In this document: in pieces, positions 12,766 through 25,650 of the stretch | How the letters are laid out: each line of letters begins with the position of its first letter | Position numbering within the stretch: the first letter of the stretch is position 1 | Assembly: GCA_038380795.1 (NCBI GenBank) | Contig: CM076264.1 | Span: 7,566,001 to 7,630,000, forward strand | Source of the DNA: Pyrocephalus nanus | Taxonomy: Eukaryota > Chordata > Aves > Passeriformes > Tyrannidae | Direction of reading: 5' to 3' | Length of the DNA stretch: 64,000 nt | The notes under the pieces: generated by a model | The model's input: the letters and a program-made list of their open reading frames with translations, nothing else | What the model was told of the DNA's origin: nothing | The model's database searches: none | Made by a program: the position numbers and the translations under genes

Positions 12766-14320
12766 TGAAATACTCCATGAATATATTGAAATGTTACTGA
12801 AGCAGACAAGGTTCTTCTTATGAGTTTGCTCCCTTTTTGATAAACAGAAGCCTGTTTTTTTTCCTTAGTTTTTGTCTCTGGGAAATTCTGGTTTGAGTCA
12901 ATAAATCTTTGTTCTGCTTTCTAGGCTAAAGATTTAATGGCATATATGTTCAGAAAAGGTGACTAAAAGAACAAAACTGAAAGATCAGCAATCTTATTCG
13001 CTGTTCGCTTTACACCACTCTCAGCTGAAGAAAGTTATTATCACCCTGGTAATATGTGAGATTAGTGTTAAGAAACATTTTAGGGTTGTAACCTCAATTC
13101 AGCTAGACCAAAGAGTTTTTTTAAGGAAATAAAAAAAGGGAAAAAAAAAAAAAGTGTATTTTCAAAGAATTTGTGGGAAGCAAGTTCCTTCTGTAAAATG
13201 AAATCAAATCCTTACATTTCCATTAAGGTAGAGGCAATATCCATCACATTTCTATCAGGTTTTAACTTCCTTTTGTAGGCAAGTAAATATCTCCTGCCAA
13301 TGGGTTTATATAAAGCAATGTTTGTTCATAAAGAATAGGTGTTTACCTTATCCTACTTATGAAGTGAAGTAGAAAAAAATTGCCCTGAAGATTTCTCTGA
13401 AGCTCCTTGTGATGTCTAGCCTGGGGTTTTGCAATCTGTTCCACTATTTAATATTTCTGTAAATATCACTTTGTTCCACCTAAAGCAAGACAAATTCCAG
13501 TCTCCACTGCAATTGATGGTTGCCAGGGGGTGAGTACAAAACATCAGGTGTGAGGGAGTGTTAAATCAAGAGCCTATGGAATTAATTTTAACATCTAACA
13601 TCTTAGCAGACGGAAAATGCTGCATTAAGGCTTCATACACTCTCCTCCCTTAAAGGTTCAGTTTGTTAATGGGCTGATATGCTACTGAAGTACTTCCAGA
13701 TGAAGTGTGTGCAGCTATAGCTGTGTCATCTTCACTGTCTCCTCTATTTCCCTCCCAGTGTTTTGTGATGCATTTCTACCACATGCAACCTCCTTCTGAC
13801 AATCTACGTGTTTCCATGAGGCAGAACACTACAAAGCACTGTCATAAATATTACCTTACTTTAACACCACCAAACACTGGAGCAAACTAAGAGTTTTATT
13901 GATCTCAATGTTAATCTACACAAGAACAGGGTCTAGCATATTGACTTCTGTGATGATCAAGTATTGCTAACTCCTCCCCAGAGCACTCTAATTTCTAGGA
14001 CCTGCTCTGTTGGAACTGATCTTAATTCTGATCCACACTTTGTGATATTTTTAGTTCCTGAACTCACTTCTTAAACATCTCCCACCATGTGCATCTGAAT
14101 GATAACTGAAGACTGATTTCTAGGAAGAGTTGCATCTATATCTTGGATACATATCTTCTAAAATCAGTTCCAACAAATGAAATTTGATCAATGTGTGTTC
14201 ATGAAAGCTACACACTATTACTTTGGGCAAATTTTCAAACACAAGAAAAAATTCTTGCATTTTTAATTTAAGTGGGTTAAATTTTTCTCAGTCTCTCTAA
14301 CATTCGAAGCCGATAAGCTA
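12766..14320. other. AT-rich non-coding sequence
   Basis: I see no gene, RNA or transposon here. There is a 14-base A run near 13141. A 61-codon open frame near 13705 has no recognisable similarity. Confidence 0.65.
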
Positions 14321-14416
14321 TGATATTTTCTTTTATTTTACTCTTAAAAAGTATACTGTCAGATAATGTCTGACATTTTCTTTTATTTTACAATTAAAAA
14401 GAGTACTGTCAGATCA
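14321..14416. repeat. 50-bp tandem duplication, two copies
   Basis: Copy one is 14321-14370 and copy two starts at 14371. Both carry an attttcttttattttac core, then a ttaaaaag block, then tactgtcagat. The copies differ at only a few positions, so the duplication is fairly recent compared with other repeats in the window. Function unknown. Confidence 0.85.
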
Positions 14417-17400
14417 GATTTGTATCAGAATTTGTCCAAATCCCAAAAGAGCTTGGAATCAGACTTTTCCTCCAGAGATATTTAATTGACCTCTCACTCT
14501 TCAATGATTCTATAATGACCATTTATATAGAAATACAGTTAAGTGGACAGATTTAGATTTCTGGAAGCTTCATTAACACCCACAAGACTTTTTTTCCTTA
14601 GTCTGTTGATAACCTGGCATTTTTCCATGTGCCTATTTTCTGCACTAGGTTGCTCAAAGTCAGGTCTTTCATTCTCATATGGAATTAACTGCCAGCAAAG
14701 CAGGAAGTTCTGCTGCTGCTTGCACTCAAAACGTCATTATGGGTGATAAAGAAATATCGCAGACATGGAACCAAGAACTTGTTCTTTCCCTGATTCATGT
14801 TTTAGCAGTCTAATCAAAATACAGCAAGCACTATTAACACTTCATTCCCTGATTGATAAAGAAAAGCCTCTTTAATGATAATGTAAATTATTATATGAGA
14901 AAACCTACTAACTACCACCTATGGCTGCTGTCAAGCCTGAGGGGCAGCTCACCGGCACCCACAGGAGAGGGCCCAGCCACACAGCATCTTCAGACCCTGC
15001 CTTTGTTTAATGCAAAGTCTGTGGCTTTTTGCAAGCAAGAAATTTTATTTGCTGGGTGACACTGTGCATTACAAAAGTCTCTTTCATTGGTCCACATTTC
15101 TGCTTTGTTTTCTTTGATACTCTACTCTCTTGCATGTCGGCTGTGATGGATTCTGCTCAGTATTCTTTCCACTGCTACCAGTTGTGTTATCACCCCAAAT
15201 CCAACAATCCACCTAGGTCTTCTGGACCACTGAATACATTTAAACCAAATAATCACAGCCCTTCAGAGATCTTCCAGTAGCTGGGCACTGATAGCTTTCT
15301 TCCATGTGCCAAAGCAGGAGGAAGGGGATACAAAGGCATGCTCATCCAGAGGGACAGTGTGGGTGAGATGCTGAGGACTTGTGAGGCTGAGGGCCAGCAG
15401 AGTTATTTATTCCTCTGCCAGGCTTAGTTCTCTTCATTTCCACCATACTGCTAGTGTATACATTTACCCTGGGATGAATAAATTATCAGATTCACAGTAT
15501 ATTACAATTGAAAGGGGAGTATCTAATTGCTGGAAAGCAGATGGCCTTACCCTTTTGAGTATGCCTGACAAGAACAAAAAAAATTACTGGCCTGCAGACA
15601 TATTCCCATAGGCTGCGATCTTGTCAGATTCCATCAGCCAGGGAAAATTGGATATGATGACTGGCCAGTAACAGAATTTTCAAGGCCAAAATAAAAACAC
15701 CAACACCCACTTTTTAATTTTTGTACCAGTTTAGCCACTTTAGCATACCATGAAAGGAAAGAAAAATTCACACCCTGCCTCCCTTTCTTGCTTGCTTGTG
15801 GTACCAGTTTATTCACAACTGTGGGGATTATCACTATTACTTCAATTTTCCATCTTTTCTTTTTGTTGCAAATATTTTCATTCTATTATTCTTATGGACA
15901 AGTAATTTATTAGCAATATAAGAAATCAACAGAGCCTGTTAATGAGAAGCAGGGCTAAATATAATGTGTGAAAACATGCAAATTGTTCTAGGAGGTTTTT
16001 CAGGCTTATGTTGATATATTAAATCCCTTAAAAATCAACATCTCCAAATAAATAGCTTTATAACACACTAGTCTTTTTATAGTTATGTTAAAACTTGTCA
16101 GTGACATTGTGCAGTATATAAAATAGTCAAATATTAGAGAGAAGTTATGGTAAATCAAATAATTGAATTTTTAATGGGGAACATAAGTGACTTAGAGTTA
16201 TAGCCACAAAAAAATTTTGATATAGAAAAAAGCTGACAATCTTTTTACAAGAAATTCGTTTAAGAGAAAAAAAAATGCTGTCAGCACAGGAACACTTTGG
16301 ATAGGAGGGAGTCAGCAAGACAGCTTTGCACGAACAAGAGTGCTTTCAAAATAGTTAGTAATTAATGTAACATGACATAAAGAAGAATTGCTGACTGTTA
16401 AATACGTACAGAAGGAATTGTCCAGTTTTAGGTAACATATATGGACCTAATTCCAATAAAGCCTCTTCCACAGTACAAGTGACAGCATGACAACTGTTCC
16501 TGTGGAATATGCAGCTTAGGTCTGACTTTCTTGGTCAGTTGACATACAAGCCTGCACATAACATGAGAGAGTCCAAAAGAGTGGAAGAAATTATGTGGGT
16601 TTTGGATGACTTTTTGGCAGGATTATGATCTCCAAGGGAAGAGGCAAGGACACTGATGTGCAGTGAACACTTTTCTTTTGTTTGCATTTAGTCTTAGAAA
16701 CTGATTAATTCCTATGCTTAAGAGCTTCATGCCCCACTCAGGGAGCATTAAGTCTGATTCAATGCTTTGCTGCCTCCTTTGCTTGTCCTCCCTACACACC
16801 TCCACCAAAGTCCCTAGCCTGGGTGAAAGTATCACTTCCCTCCAGGTAGTACAGAGGGTGGGAACATGGCTGAAAACTTCCTTACCCAGTATGCTTTATC
16901 CCCTCCTTCTGCTGAACAGGTACTTCAGGACCACTGGTTTGGCACATCAGTGCAGCACTGGTGGTCTGCAGTCCTCTCCCAGGGCCTACACGGTGATTAA
17001 AGGCATGGAAGAGAGACAAATCCTTGCCAATGCTCTTCAAGCAAAGGAGTTGTTAATGCTCCTGACTCCTTGAAATTAATCTGACAGGAAGAACTGGAAA
17101 TAGCCCAGACACATCTATCCTTGTGTAGTCTCAGAAAGCACAGGAGAATGCTGTAGCCTTCGCTGTCAAACACAGTTTATTGAAACTGGACCACTTGTGT
17201 GAAGCCACACTCCTTCAAACCAATAATCCTGCTGAAGTGAAATATTCCCCTCCTGGGATAAGACATTCTACATCAGTAGCTGCAGCAAAATGAAGCCCAA
17301 AGTCATTCCAGAAGGTAAATTATCTCCAGCATAATCTCTGTAGCATTTCGGTCCTGATTAAGAAGTCTCTAGAGAGGTGTTCAGATGTTGTCTCAGTTTG

Positions 17401-20400
17401 CAGACTGAGGACACAGCTCTCCACGCTGAAACCTCCCCCTGACCACTGTGAGCTTCTTCCCCTGTATCAGGCATGTCCCCTTCCCTGTCCCAGCTTGCTT
17501 TGGTGCACATGCACAGCAGAAATTTGCCCAACACAGTAATAACAAGAAGTGACTCATTTTGTGCTGATTTAGTATTCTGGAGTGGGACATCCCTGTGGAG
17601 CCAGAGGGGAAGATTCTGAGGATGTGGCAGAAAACTTTTCCTCTTTGCAACACAAAGAGGAAAACTAAACAAAACAGCTAAAAAGAAAGGGGGGGGGGGA
17701 ATTTTCCTGGTCCAGCATCTCCTTTCCCGTAAAACAATATTTTCTGGGGTATAGTCACGTACAATGCGTGGAAATTATGTAGAAAATCTGCAAGGTGAAA
17801 AATTTGTCATAGTATGGGGAACAAAATACCATAAAATTTTGGGAAAGTAGAGCTCAGTAAATATGCATACATTTCTATTTAACACTTTTTAGAATGTCCT
17901 TAGTCATCAAATCAATATAATTAATTCTTTTCTATGCTCCTCCTTGCTATGTTTAATAGATTTTTTTTTCCTCTTCCTATTTAAAACATGTTGATACATA
18001 AAGAGAACAAAAAGAACCACACATTTCTAGAATAAGCTGTCCTTTTCTTATTCTCCAACGTCACTAATTCTCCAACTGACACTAATAACTACTTTCAAAT
18101 CCTGCTAAGAGGAAGTTCTCTAGTCCTGACGTTAGCTGATACTTTTTGCTAGGTAACATTAGATTGCAGTATGGTTTACTGATACTATGTCAGAAGTTAT
18201 GACATTAATAGGCCACAATGGCCTTAAAATTAATTTTATAAATATTTTTAATAGCACTGAGGAAATTCTGCTGAGCCTTGGCTAATAAAACATTTAACTG
18301 TTTGAGGACATTACTGGTATTTTATTAGCCTATCAAGTAGAAAACTTCTGTTTTAAACAATGTTGATCAGGAGCACTTTTAGCTAGTATAATCTTTCTCA
18401 TGTCCACCTCATGTAGTGGCTGCTCTTTAAAGAGTAAAGGACTTGCCAGAATCTTTTGAAGCACAAGATCTTCAATTCCAGCAAATGTTACACCCACATT
18501 TTAAGCATCATTAGGATACTCAGCAGCTCTGGCAGCACAAAAATCTATCTTCCTTGCTTTCATGAATGTATTTTCTGGTGCTTCTTTTCCCTCACCTTGC
18601 TCATCAGGAGTGGTGCCAGATGCCACTCTGAACAGCTAAATTTGGTGATCGATCTGTGCTCCTCTACAAGTAGTGAAACCTTGCCAGACAAAATACAAAA
18701 ACCAAGATAGCAGTCATGTCTTTAGGTGATCAGAGGAAGAATCAAGCTTTAGATTACAGCAACAGCCAAGACGCATGTCATAGGGTTTAGCTTAATTTTA
18801 AAGACTCCAGATACCCAAAATTAGGATGGCAAAGACACAGACTCAGTTATTTCTACTCTTTGAGTCAAATATTTGACATTCACTCAAGTTGCCACTGAAC
18901 AACCATTTACATACAAGCCTGCAATCAGTGCAAACTCTAAAGGAGACTCAAGATTTGTCTCTTCTATAAATTCTGTGCAGGGAAACAATATCACAGCCTT
19001 GCCCACAAGGAGATATCACTGCACGCAAATCTAGCAATGTGAAAGCAAACATGCAGGTTATCAGTCTGGCATACCATCACCAGAGTGCAGGTTTGTGTTT
19101 TAACTCGTCATGGAAGCCAAAAGAGGCTCTTAATAATCTGCTGATACTGAGCACAAACAAATCATTTGAGAGGAAAATTATAGTCTGTAAATTCCAGCTA
19201 GGGTTCAGACAAATAACTAACATTCCAGAAAATCAAGTTGTACTTTGAGTAATAACTAGCTGTGTTTGTTAATATCGTGTTTGCAAACCATCTAAGCATT
19301 TTAATCATTCACACTCATATAACAGCTACTGCAGATTATAAAGTTCATTTACGAGTTCTAAGAATTGCAAGATGGCAAATATAATAAAAAACATATTTAT
19401 AACTACTCATTTAAATAAAGGCAATGTATTCACATCTGTGGAATCTCTAAATTGTTTTATTAATTTCTTATGAGTAATCAGGTAAGCAAAATCTGTGACA
19501 GACCTGACAGAAAGAAGTCACATTGTGGGAATATCCATATAAAAAACCTACTAGCTATAAAAGTAATCAATCTTTACAGTCCTTTGTAAAAGCCCAGTAA
19601 AAGTCAGTAACTTCTAGAACAAGATGAACATACATAAAGAATAACATACATGATCATAACTACTAAGGTAAAACTTAAGACTGTAAGCATCTACAGTTAA
19701 CTGGACTTGTCCAGGACACAAAGATATAATTTCAAGGCTTCAATCCAGCAAACTGAGTCAATCAACAGATTCTTAGAGAAATCCATTTTAATAATGGAAG
19801 CTCAGTAGGAGAGATTTCAGCATCAGAGGTTCAAGTAGCAGAACACAAACATGTTGTTACCCCAAAGGTTTTAATGAACAACATCCATGGGACAATGCAG
19901 TAATTTAAATTTGAATTTAGAAGCACATTAGAAAGAAACATTTCTCAGTCTTTAAAAACGGAAAACCTAAGTAACAAAGAAGATGTCTCCATTAAAACTT
20001 TCAGAGACGAGCCATAAAAATGAAACGTTTTGTGAAATATTTCTAGGTCAAGTCTGATGCTACTTTCTGATGACAAAGAATGATGCTGAAATCCTGCACC
20101 AGTTGACAGTTTGGAGTAAAGTATTTAATAGATGAACTCTGATCCTGTACCACACCTTTCAAAAGCAGACTGCTGACCTTGTTTCACCACAATTTAATTT
20201 CATCACCAATTCTAGCCATGCCATTTTGTAGGCCTGGTAATAACATAAGGACTTACAATGATACAGCACTTTTAGGAGGACATTAATACCAGAGACCTGA
20301 CACATTTGTCTTAATAAATGAATCAAAGCATTCAAAGAAAATTATTTTAATTCACTTGTTTCAACATAACCTTTGGCCAAGATGCTGACAGCTGTCTAAA

Positions 20401-21048
20401 ATGGGAAAAGAGTTATCTAAGCCCAAGCAGAGTACCCTAAACTACAAACCTTTGGTTTTACCTACACCAAAATTCATTCAGCACTTCGAGTGCTCACCAC
20501 TTCAGAATATCTTGTCACATTTTTCTGCTTAATTTCCATGGCTATTTTTAGAAAAACAAGACTAAAAATCAGCTTTGAATATTATAAAATATCAGGCATA
20601 CAAAGAACAAATCTTGCATCACTGCACACATTTTACTGATTGTTTGAATTGTTTTATAATCCAGGTGACTGCACAAACTAATCAGAGGCCAAAATCTCTA
20701 AAATTAGTTTATTAAATTAACTTGAAAAATAATTAGCAGCGTGGGTTTACAAATAAAATTATTTAAAAGATGGAAATGCAGAAAAGTCCTTGTAAGTCTG
20801 TCATAGTTATTTAATAAAGAAGAATTTTAATAAAGGAATAAGTGCAGAAGAAAAGTCTTTTCAATAATTTAGGTTAAAACCCTAAAATATTAATATTATT
20901 AAAAAAACCCTCTTACATATTAAGTAAGAAAACATCATATCCACTCACCAACATGTACTCTACAATTAGATGAAGGGCAGTTTACCCTGACAGATTAAAG
21001 TATCCTCCTTCCTCTCCCAAGAAGCTCAGTAATGAGGATTACCCTTAC
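14417..21048. other. AT-rich non-coding sequence with a few GC-richer patches
   Basis: No recognised gene. GC-richer patches lie at 14930-15000, 15290-15380, 16620-17070 and 17360-17670. The last two keep 104-119 codons open (16714-17073 on +, 17358-17672 on -) without similarity to any family I know. There is an 11-base G run at 17689-17699. The segment 14766-14935 is loosely similar to 26140-26290. Confidence 0.6.
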
Positions 21049-21125
21049 CTTTGCCAGGAGCAAGCCTCATGTATGTCATGAAGCACTTGCTCCACAGAGT
21101 TTCTGAGTCTGGAGGTTGACTGGGG
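21049..21125 (-). CDS. Possible internal exon, unidentified
   Basis: On the minus strand an open frame runs without stops from about 21154 to a strong splice donor after 21049 (exon ends CAAAG, intron starts GTAAGGG). A pyrimidine-rich stretch (about 21135-21160) precedes an AG at 21126-21127, giving a 77-base candidate exon that would encode a mostly polar peptide. It includes NSVEQVLHDIHEACSW. Length, borders and composition are typical of an internal vertebrate exon. However, the distance from pyrimidine tract to AG is long, donor matches of this quality occur by chance, and I do not recognise the peptide. It could be nothing more than a GC-richer non-coding patch. Confidence 0.22.
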
Positions 21126-21428
21126 CTCAGCAAATGTCATGGCATTGTAGAGACAGGAAGAGTGATCAGGGTCACCAGCAGGAGAGCAAGCAGGTCCCTG
21201 GGGCAACTGAGGGGCACTGCCTTAGGGTCCAAGCCAGGAGAACAGAGGGAGCTCAGCTGTGAGGAGACCTTAAAAGAGCAGGGACAGCTGATTCTTGTTC
21301 TTGGTAATCAGCTCCAGCAAGCTGGGCTGAATCACTTCCAGCCCAGTCTTGGTAAGAGGATGTCCCACAGGAATAACTGCGAGGAGATAACTATTGGGAT
21401 TTGACATGATGGCTTATTCTGGTTTTTC
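21126..21428. other. GC-richer non-coding patch
   Basis: Clearly richer in G and C than its surroundings, with an 80-codon open frame on + (21162-21404) that I cannot assign. No repeat family recognised. It lies directly left of a 21-base T run. Confidence 0.5.
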
Positions 21429-21449
21429 TTTTTTTTTTTTTTTTTTTTT
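21429..21449. repeat. Poly-T tract, 21 bases
   Basis: Uninterrupted T run followed by a further T/C-rich stretch. Read on the minus strand it is a poly-A tract. No target-site duplication was seen that would mark a retrocopy. Confidence 0.9.
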
Positions 21450-22850
21450 CTTTCTTTTTCCCTTTTGTATTAAGGTAATGTAAGCAAGCACTTAATAAAA
21501 TTTAGTTTTGAAAAGCACTTAACATCCATTGAAATTAGTGGTAATAAGTACCTGACTCCCTGCCTTGTCATCTTGTTTGAATTCCAGGGGTAATAACGCC
21601 TTCAAAAATCTGGTCCTAAGTGAATAAATATCATGTTCTGTCTTTCTAACTATATGCCATCCTACTTCCTTTAAAGCTACTCTGGAGCAAAGTTTTCTCT
21701 CTTCTTTGAGAAGTTCAAATCTTCTGGATTCCCCAAACACAGAAAACACAATAGTCCTTCTGAGCCCAGTGCAAGTTTACAATCCCCACTGAAACTCTCC
21801 ATACAACCCCAGCTTGTGAACATAACAATCAAGGAAGAGGAAGGAAGGGTGGTTCTGCAGCTGTATTTGGGAAGAAAAATAAAGAGGAACTCTCAAGGTA
21901 TTAATTTCTGTCCTTAGAGTGCAATACCTTGCCTCAGCAGAAGACAATTATTCTGGTGACAGAAACAAGCTATCTTATTCTTCATCTGCTTTGTGCTCTT
22001 TCAGAACAAACAAATCGTGGAGATGAGAACAAAACTGACCACAGAGCTGTCTGCTACCTCTACCTTCCACTTTATATATTTCTAAATATTTCTGTTAGAT
22101 TGCTCTGTGTGTCATATCTCTTTGTCTCCTTGTCCCTAAACTAGCTGTACTCTCATAATCAAGTATCATTTCTGTTTTAAGCTTACTAGTTCTACTGAAC
22201 CAGATGTAGCATTTGGTCTCATCTAGGAAAGCTGCTTGATGCAGACTCTATTACCACATCCTGCTTAAAATTATTTGCAACAAAAGTCTTGTTTCATGTT
22301 CACTTTACTTTCAATTACACAAAACGATAGGAAGAGAGTTAGAAGTAAATTACCTCCCATTCAGCCAGCAATTAATTGAAAAAAACAAAATCCCCAAGCT
22401 TAACAAAACTGTGTAAGCTCTTAACTGCTAACGTATGGCCTTAGACATAAGAATACAGTTTGTGTTCTCATTTGATTTGCACCAAAACAGAATATGACTA
22501 AATATGTGTTCTGGAGTCTGCTGTATTTGTTCTTAGATTACTTTGCAATCAGCTTGGTATTTTTGATGGAAATGAGGTAGCATCAACATTTACCCTTTCC
22601 AGCCTTTAACATAACAGCAGGACTCATGAGAACAGAAACAAAAACTTTGCAAATGTTAAAGGAATAAAGCATCTGGCAGAGACTTTTAACATGCTTGAGA
22701 AGAACATCTCCCAGTGGACGTGACCATTTTGTTGCTGGGAAAAAAAATTGTTAATTCTTCTTCTAAGACATTTAATAAGATTGTGGACCCAACATATTGT
22801 TTTAGTAGAGAAGAACTAAGACCTGTTCAAATACTCAGTTTAGTACAGGA
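21450..22850. other. AT-rich non-coding sequence
   Basis: No gene, RNA or transposon recognised. Short open frames (71-76 codons, 21519-21749 and 21929-22144) lack similarity to known proteins. Confidence 0.65.
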
Positions 22851-22902
22851 TCACAGAATCATTAAGGTTGGAAAAGACCTCCAACATCATTGAGTCCAAC
22901 CT
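22851..22902 (-). mobile_element. CR1 LINE terminal fragment
   Basis: About 50 bp of the extreme 3' end of a CR1 in reverse orientation: tcacagaatcatt, then aaggttggaaaagacctcc, then gagtccaacc. Only the last part of the 3' tail is present, so insertion was severely truncated or the rest has decayed. Confidence 0.85.
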
Positions 22903-25029
22903 CATATAATCATATAATTCAAAAAGAGACGAAGCCATGTGAACCCAGAACTCTGTATCCACTACAGACCTTCCTCCGGGTAGAGATTTTCCTCCTTAAA
23001 TGACAGCAAATATCAAATTCCTTTCATCTGCTGCTTCCTGTTATCCTCCACAAAACCCTAACTTATGGTCACTGTGATCCACATCCATGGACAGTACAGA
23101 TGCTAGAGAAGGTGGGAGGGATTCAAAAGTGCATCTTTTTCAGACTCCACAGAACATTCCTTGAAGAGACAACATTGAACAGATTTACCTATTGGTGCAA
23201 TTTGCCCTTCTCCTCTTGGACCAGATTTCTGGATGAGTATTTTCAGCTCCAAAGGACATTTGGGGACAAAAAAGCTTCCAACTTTTCCTGAAATGCAAAG
23301 GGCAAAATACAGTGTAACTGTATGCTGGTTTAGAGAAAACCCAATGTGAGATATGGCTGATTTTTTAGCCAGCTACATATCCTTTATATTCCACTTTCCT
23401 AAAATAAAGGAATACCATTAATCCAACAGTCACAAAAAACTTGGTTTTTATTTTCAGATATTGGAAAACCGCCATTATTATAATTATTACTGTGATAACA
23501 CTGGTAAAAGGATTTAGTAACTGTGTCCTGATTTTGCCTACAGTGTTAGAGTCCATAGAAGAAAGTATGAGAATCATGCAAATTACTTTATGCATTTCAG
23601 TAGTGCTGTAACTACTGCTCTTGATGGTACCTGTAGGGGAAGTTTATGAGGCAAGATTAAGTGACAGTATAAAGGAGAAATACATAATTGAGAAAAAGGA
23701 GATAGTCACAAGATAGTTACAAGAAGGGCAGTATGCATTTTTTTCTTGGTAAGCTGTGATTTTAATTCATTCACATGAACAAGAAATATTAATTATTAAT
23801 TACTAACAGGTCATTTGCTATATCATAGACTTTATAAATCTTCCATAGAAGTTGTGTCCCCCATGATTCTTCAAAAATGATTTAAGAACTAAGCACCACT
23901 TATGGAAATCTACTTGGAGAAATTTTCTTTTAAGTCATTTTAGAATTGCTAAATACTTTTGCCTATGCCAAAAGACACCAAAGCTTCACTTTATAACACT
24001 GGACAGAACAGGTATTTGAAGACTCTCCAGGAGTAAGGGCTCAGTAATCAGTACACAATCAGGGGGTTCAGACTTCATTGCCTTTTAATTAGTGAGAGAA
24101 CAGGTTTCTGAATAGGCGTTCGTGGGAAACAGGAGAAATGGCAGGAACTTGTGGAACGTTTGTCTACAGTTTAAATTGTGTGCACAACTGATTTATTTCA
24201 GGGGCTGTGTCAAACTGTTACTGTTCCTTTTCTGTGTACATTCAAATTAGAGATATGTATATCTCTGGGGAAAAAAAAGAAAATAAATACATTTTGTATG
24301 CATAATTCATGATAAAGTCCTAATTCAAAAAACATTTATGAATGTAATTAGTACAAACAATTGGACTGAGACTAATTGGCTGAAATATTTGAGTGTATTT
24401 GAAATACAGTTTGGGATGAAGAGAGTACTGGGAAACATACCTTTTTGAAAGCTTCTATTTCAAAGAGAAAAACAGGATTTTTCATAACATTTTACCCAAA
24501 ACTATTATCAAAACCTCTATCAAAGCAATTAGTGACTTTTGCTGATAGTAACTACATGCTCAATTCAGCATATAGAATTTACAGTTAGTTACCATACTTC
24601 AACAGGAATTCACAGCTATCACTAAGTTTTTGTGGTTTAGAAGTTGTAGAGGGAGTAATTCATGTAACCAAAACCATTATAATTTACAAGTTTTTCAAGA
24701 TAATAAAAAATTGATATCAGGGGAAAAAAAGATCACTATGATAAAATAGAAAGGTACAAAACCAAAAAGCTGTATTTTCTTCCTGAAAATGAAACCTTTT
24801 TTTATAATGCTGAGACTATCACTAATGATACTTTCATTCTTAGTTTTGACATGATTGTCTTGCATGTTGTGAAAAAAAAATTGGTCAGTGTGGGTTGAAG
24901 AAGCAGCTTGTGATAATACTAAATGTTCTGTGAAGTTAAAATATCAAATTAATCCATCAAATCATCATTAGTTCACATTTGTGTAAAATAGGAACATTTG
25001 ATTTCAGGTAAAATGCAACTAAACCTTTT
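22903..25029. other. AT-rich non-coding sequence
   Basis: Nothing supported. Short A runs only; the longest open frame is 76 codons (23365-23595, minus) and resembles no known protein. Confidence 0.65.
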
Positions 25030-25650
25030 GGTGTTTCAGAGCTCTGAAGTTTCAGAGAGTACAGAGCTCGGCTTACTTGTGGAGAATGATGACATTTTAA
25101 CGCTTGGCTGAAATTCCCCTAATGAACAAAGAAGAAGGTTGGTTTCACACCAGGTCTCTGGTGATAACTCAGCTGAAACTACTGGTGCTGACTCTTCTGA
25201 CTGGAGAAAATCGGGATCATTCCCAGAGGCCAAATCTGCCTGAAACTAGTACAGAGGGTTGGCACTTGGCACCTGCGCTTATTGTGAAGTGTCAGAACTG
25301 TACAGCACATGCTGATAGTGGCCATCTGCTCTGTACATCGATATTCCAGTGAAGGTCGGTGTGGGGACAGCCCTGGTTTCCAGCCCTGTGATTTGAGTGA
25401 CAGAACCAGACTTGCCTTTTGTGCCCCTTCAGAATGTGAGAGGGTTTTATGCTGTGAAATTGGATATAAGTTCTGTTTGCTTCCTCTTCTGTGGGAGGCA
25501 CGCTGGTATGTGCTGGTCTGTTTGCATTAAACGTGAAAAACAGTATTTTGGGTATTTACTGAGAACAGAAATTCTCCATACTGTTAAACTCATCTTTAAT
25601 GCTTTGCTATGAGAAATGAAAACTTCTTGATAGAAGTAGCACATCATGTT
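25030..25650. other. Patch with overlapping open frames on both strands, unassigned
   Basis: Six frames of 65-82 codons overlap here on both strands (for example + 25104-25352 and 25309-25530; - 25036-25233 and 25292-25501). This is an unusually stop-poor 600 bp for this region. Base composition is closer to 45-50% GC by eye. I recognise neither a protein domain nor a repeat family. A decayed retrocopy or an uncatalogued repeat are the likeliest explanations; real coding is not shown. Confidence 0.35.

Noticed and set aside
16714..17073. 119-codon plus-strand open frame
   Set aside because: No similarity to known proteins, overlapped by an open frame on the other strand, and the length is plausible by chance in a GC-richer patch.
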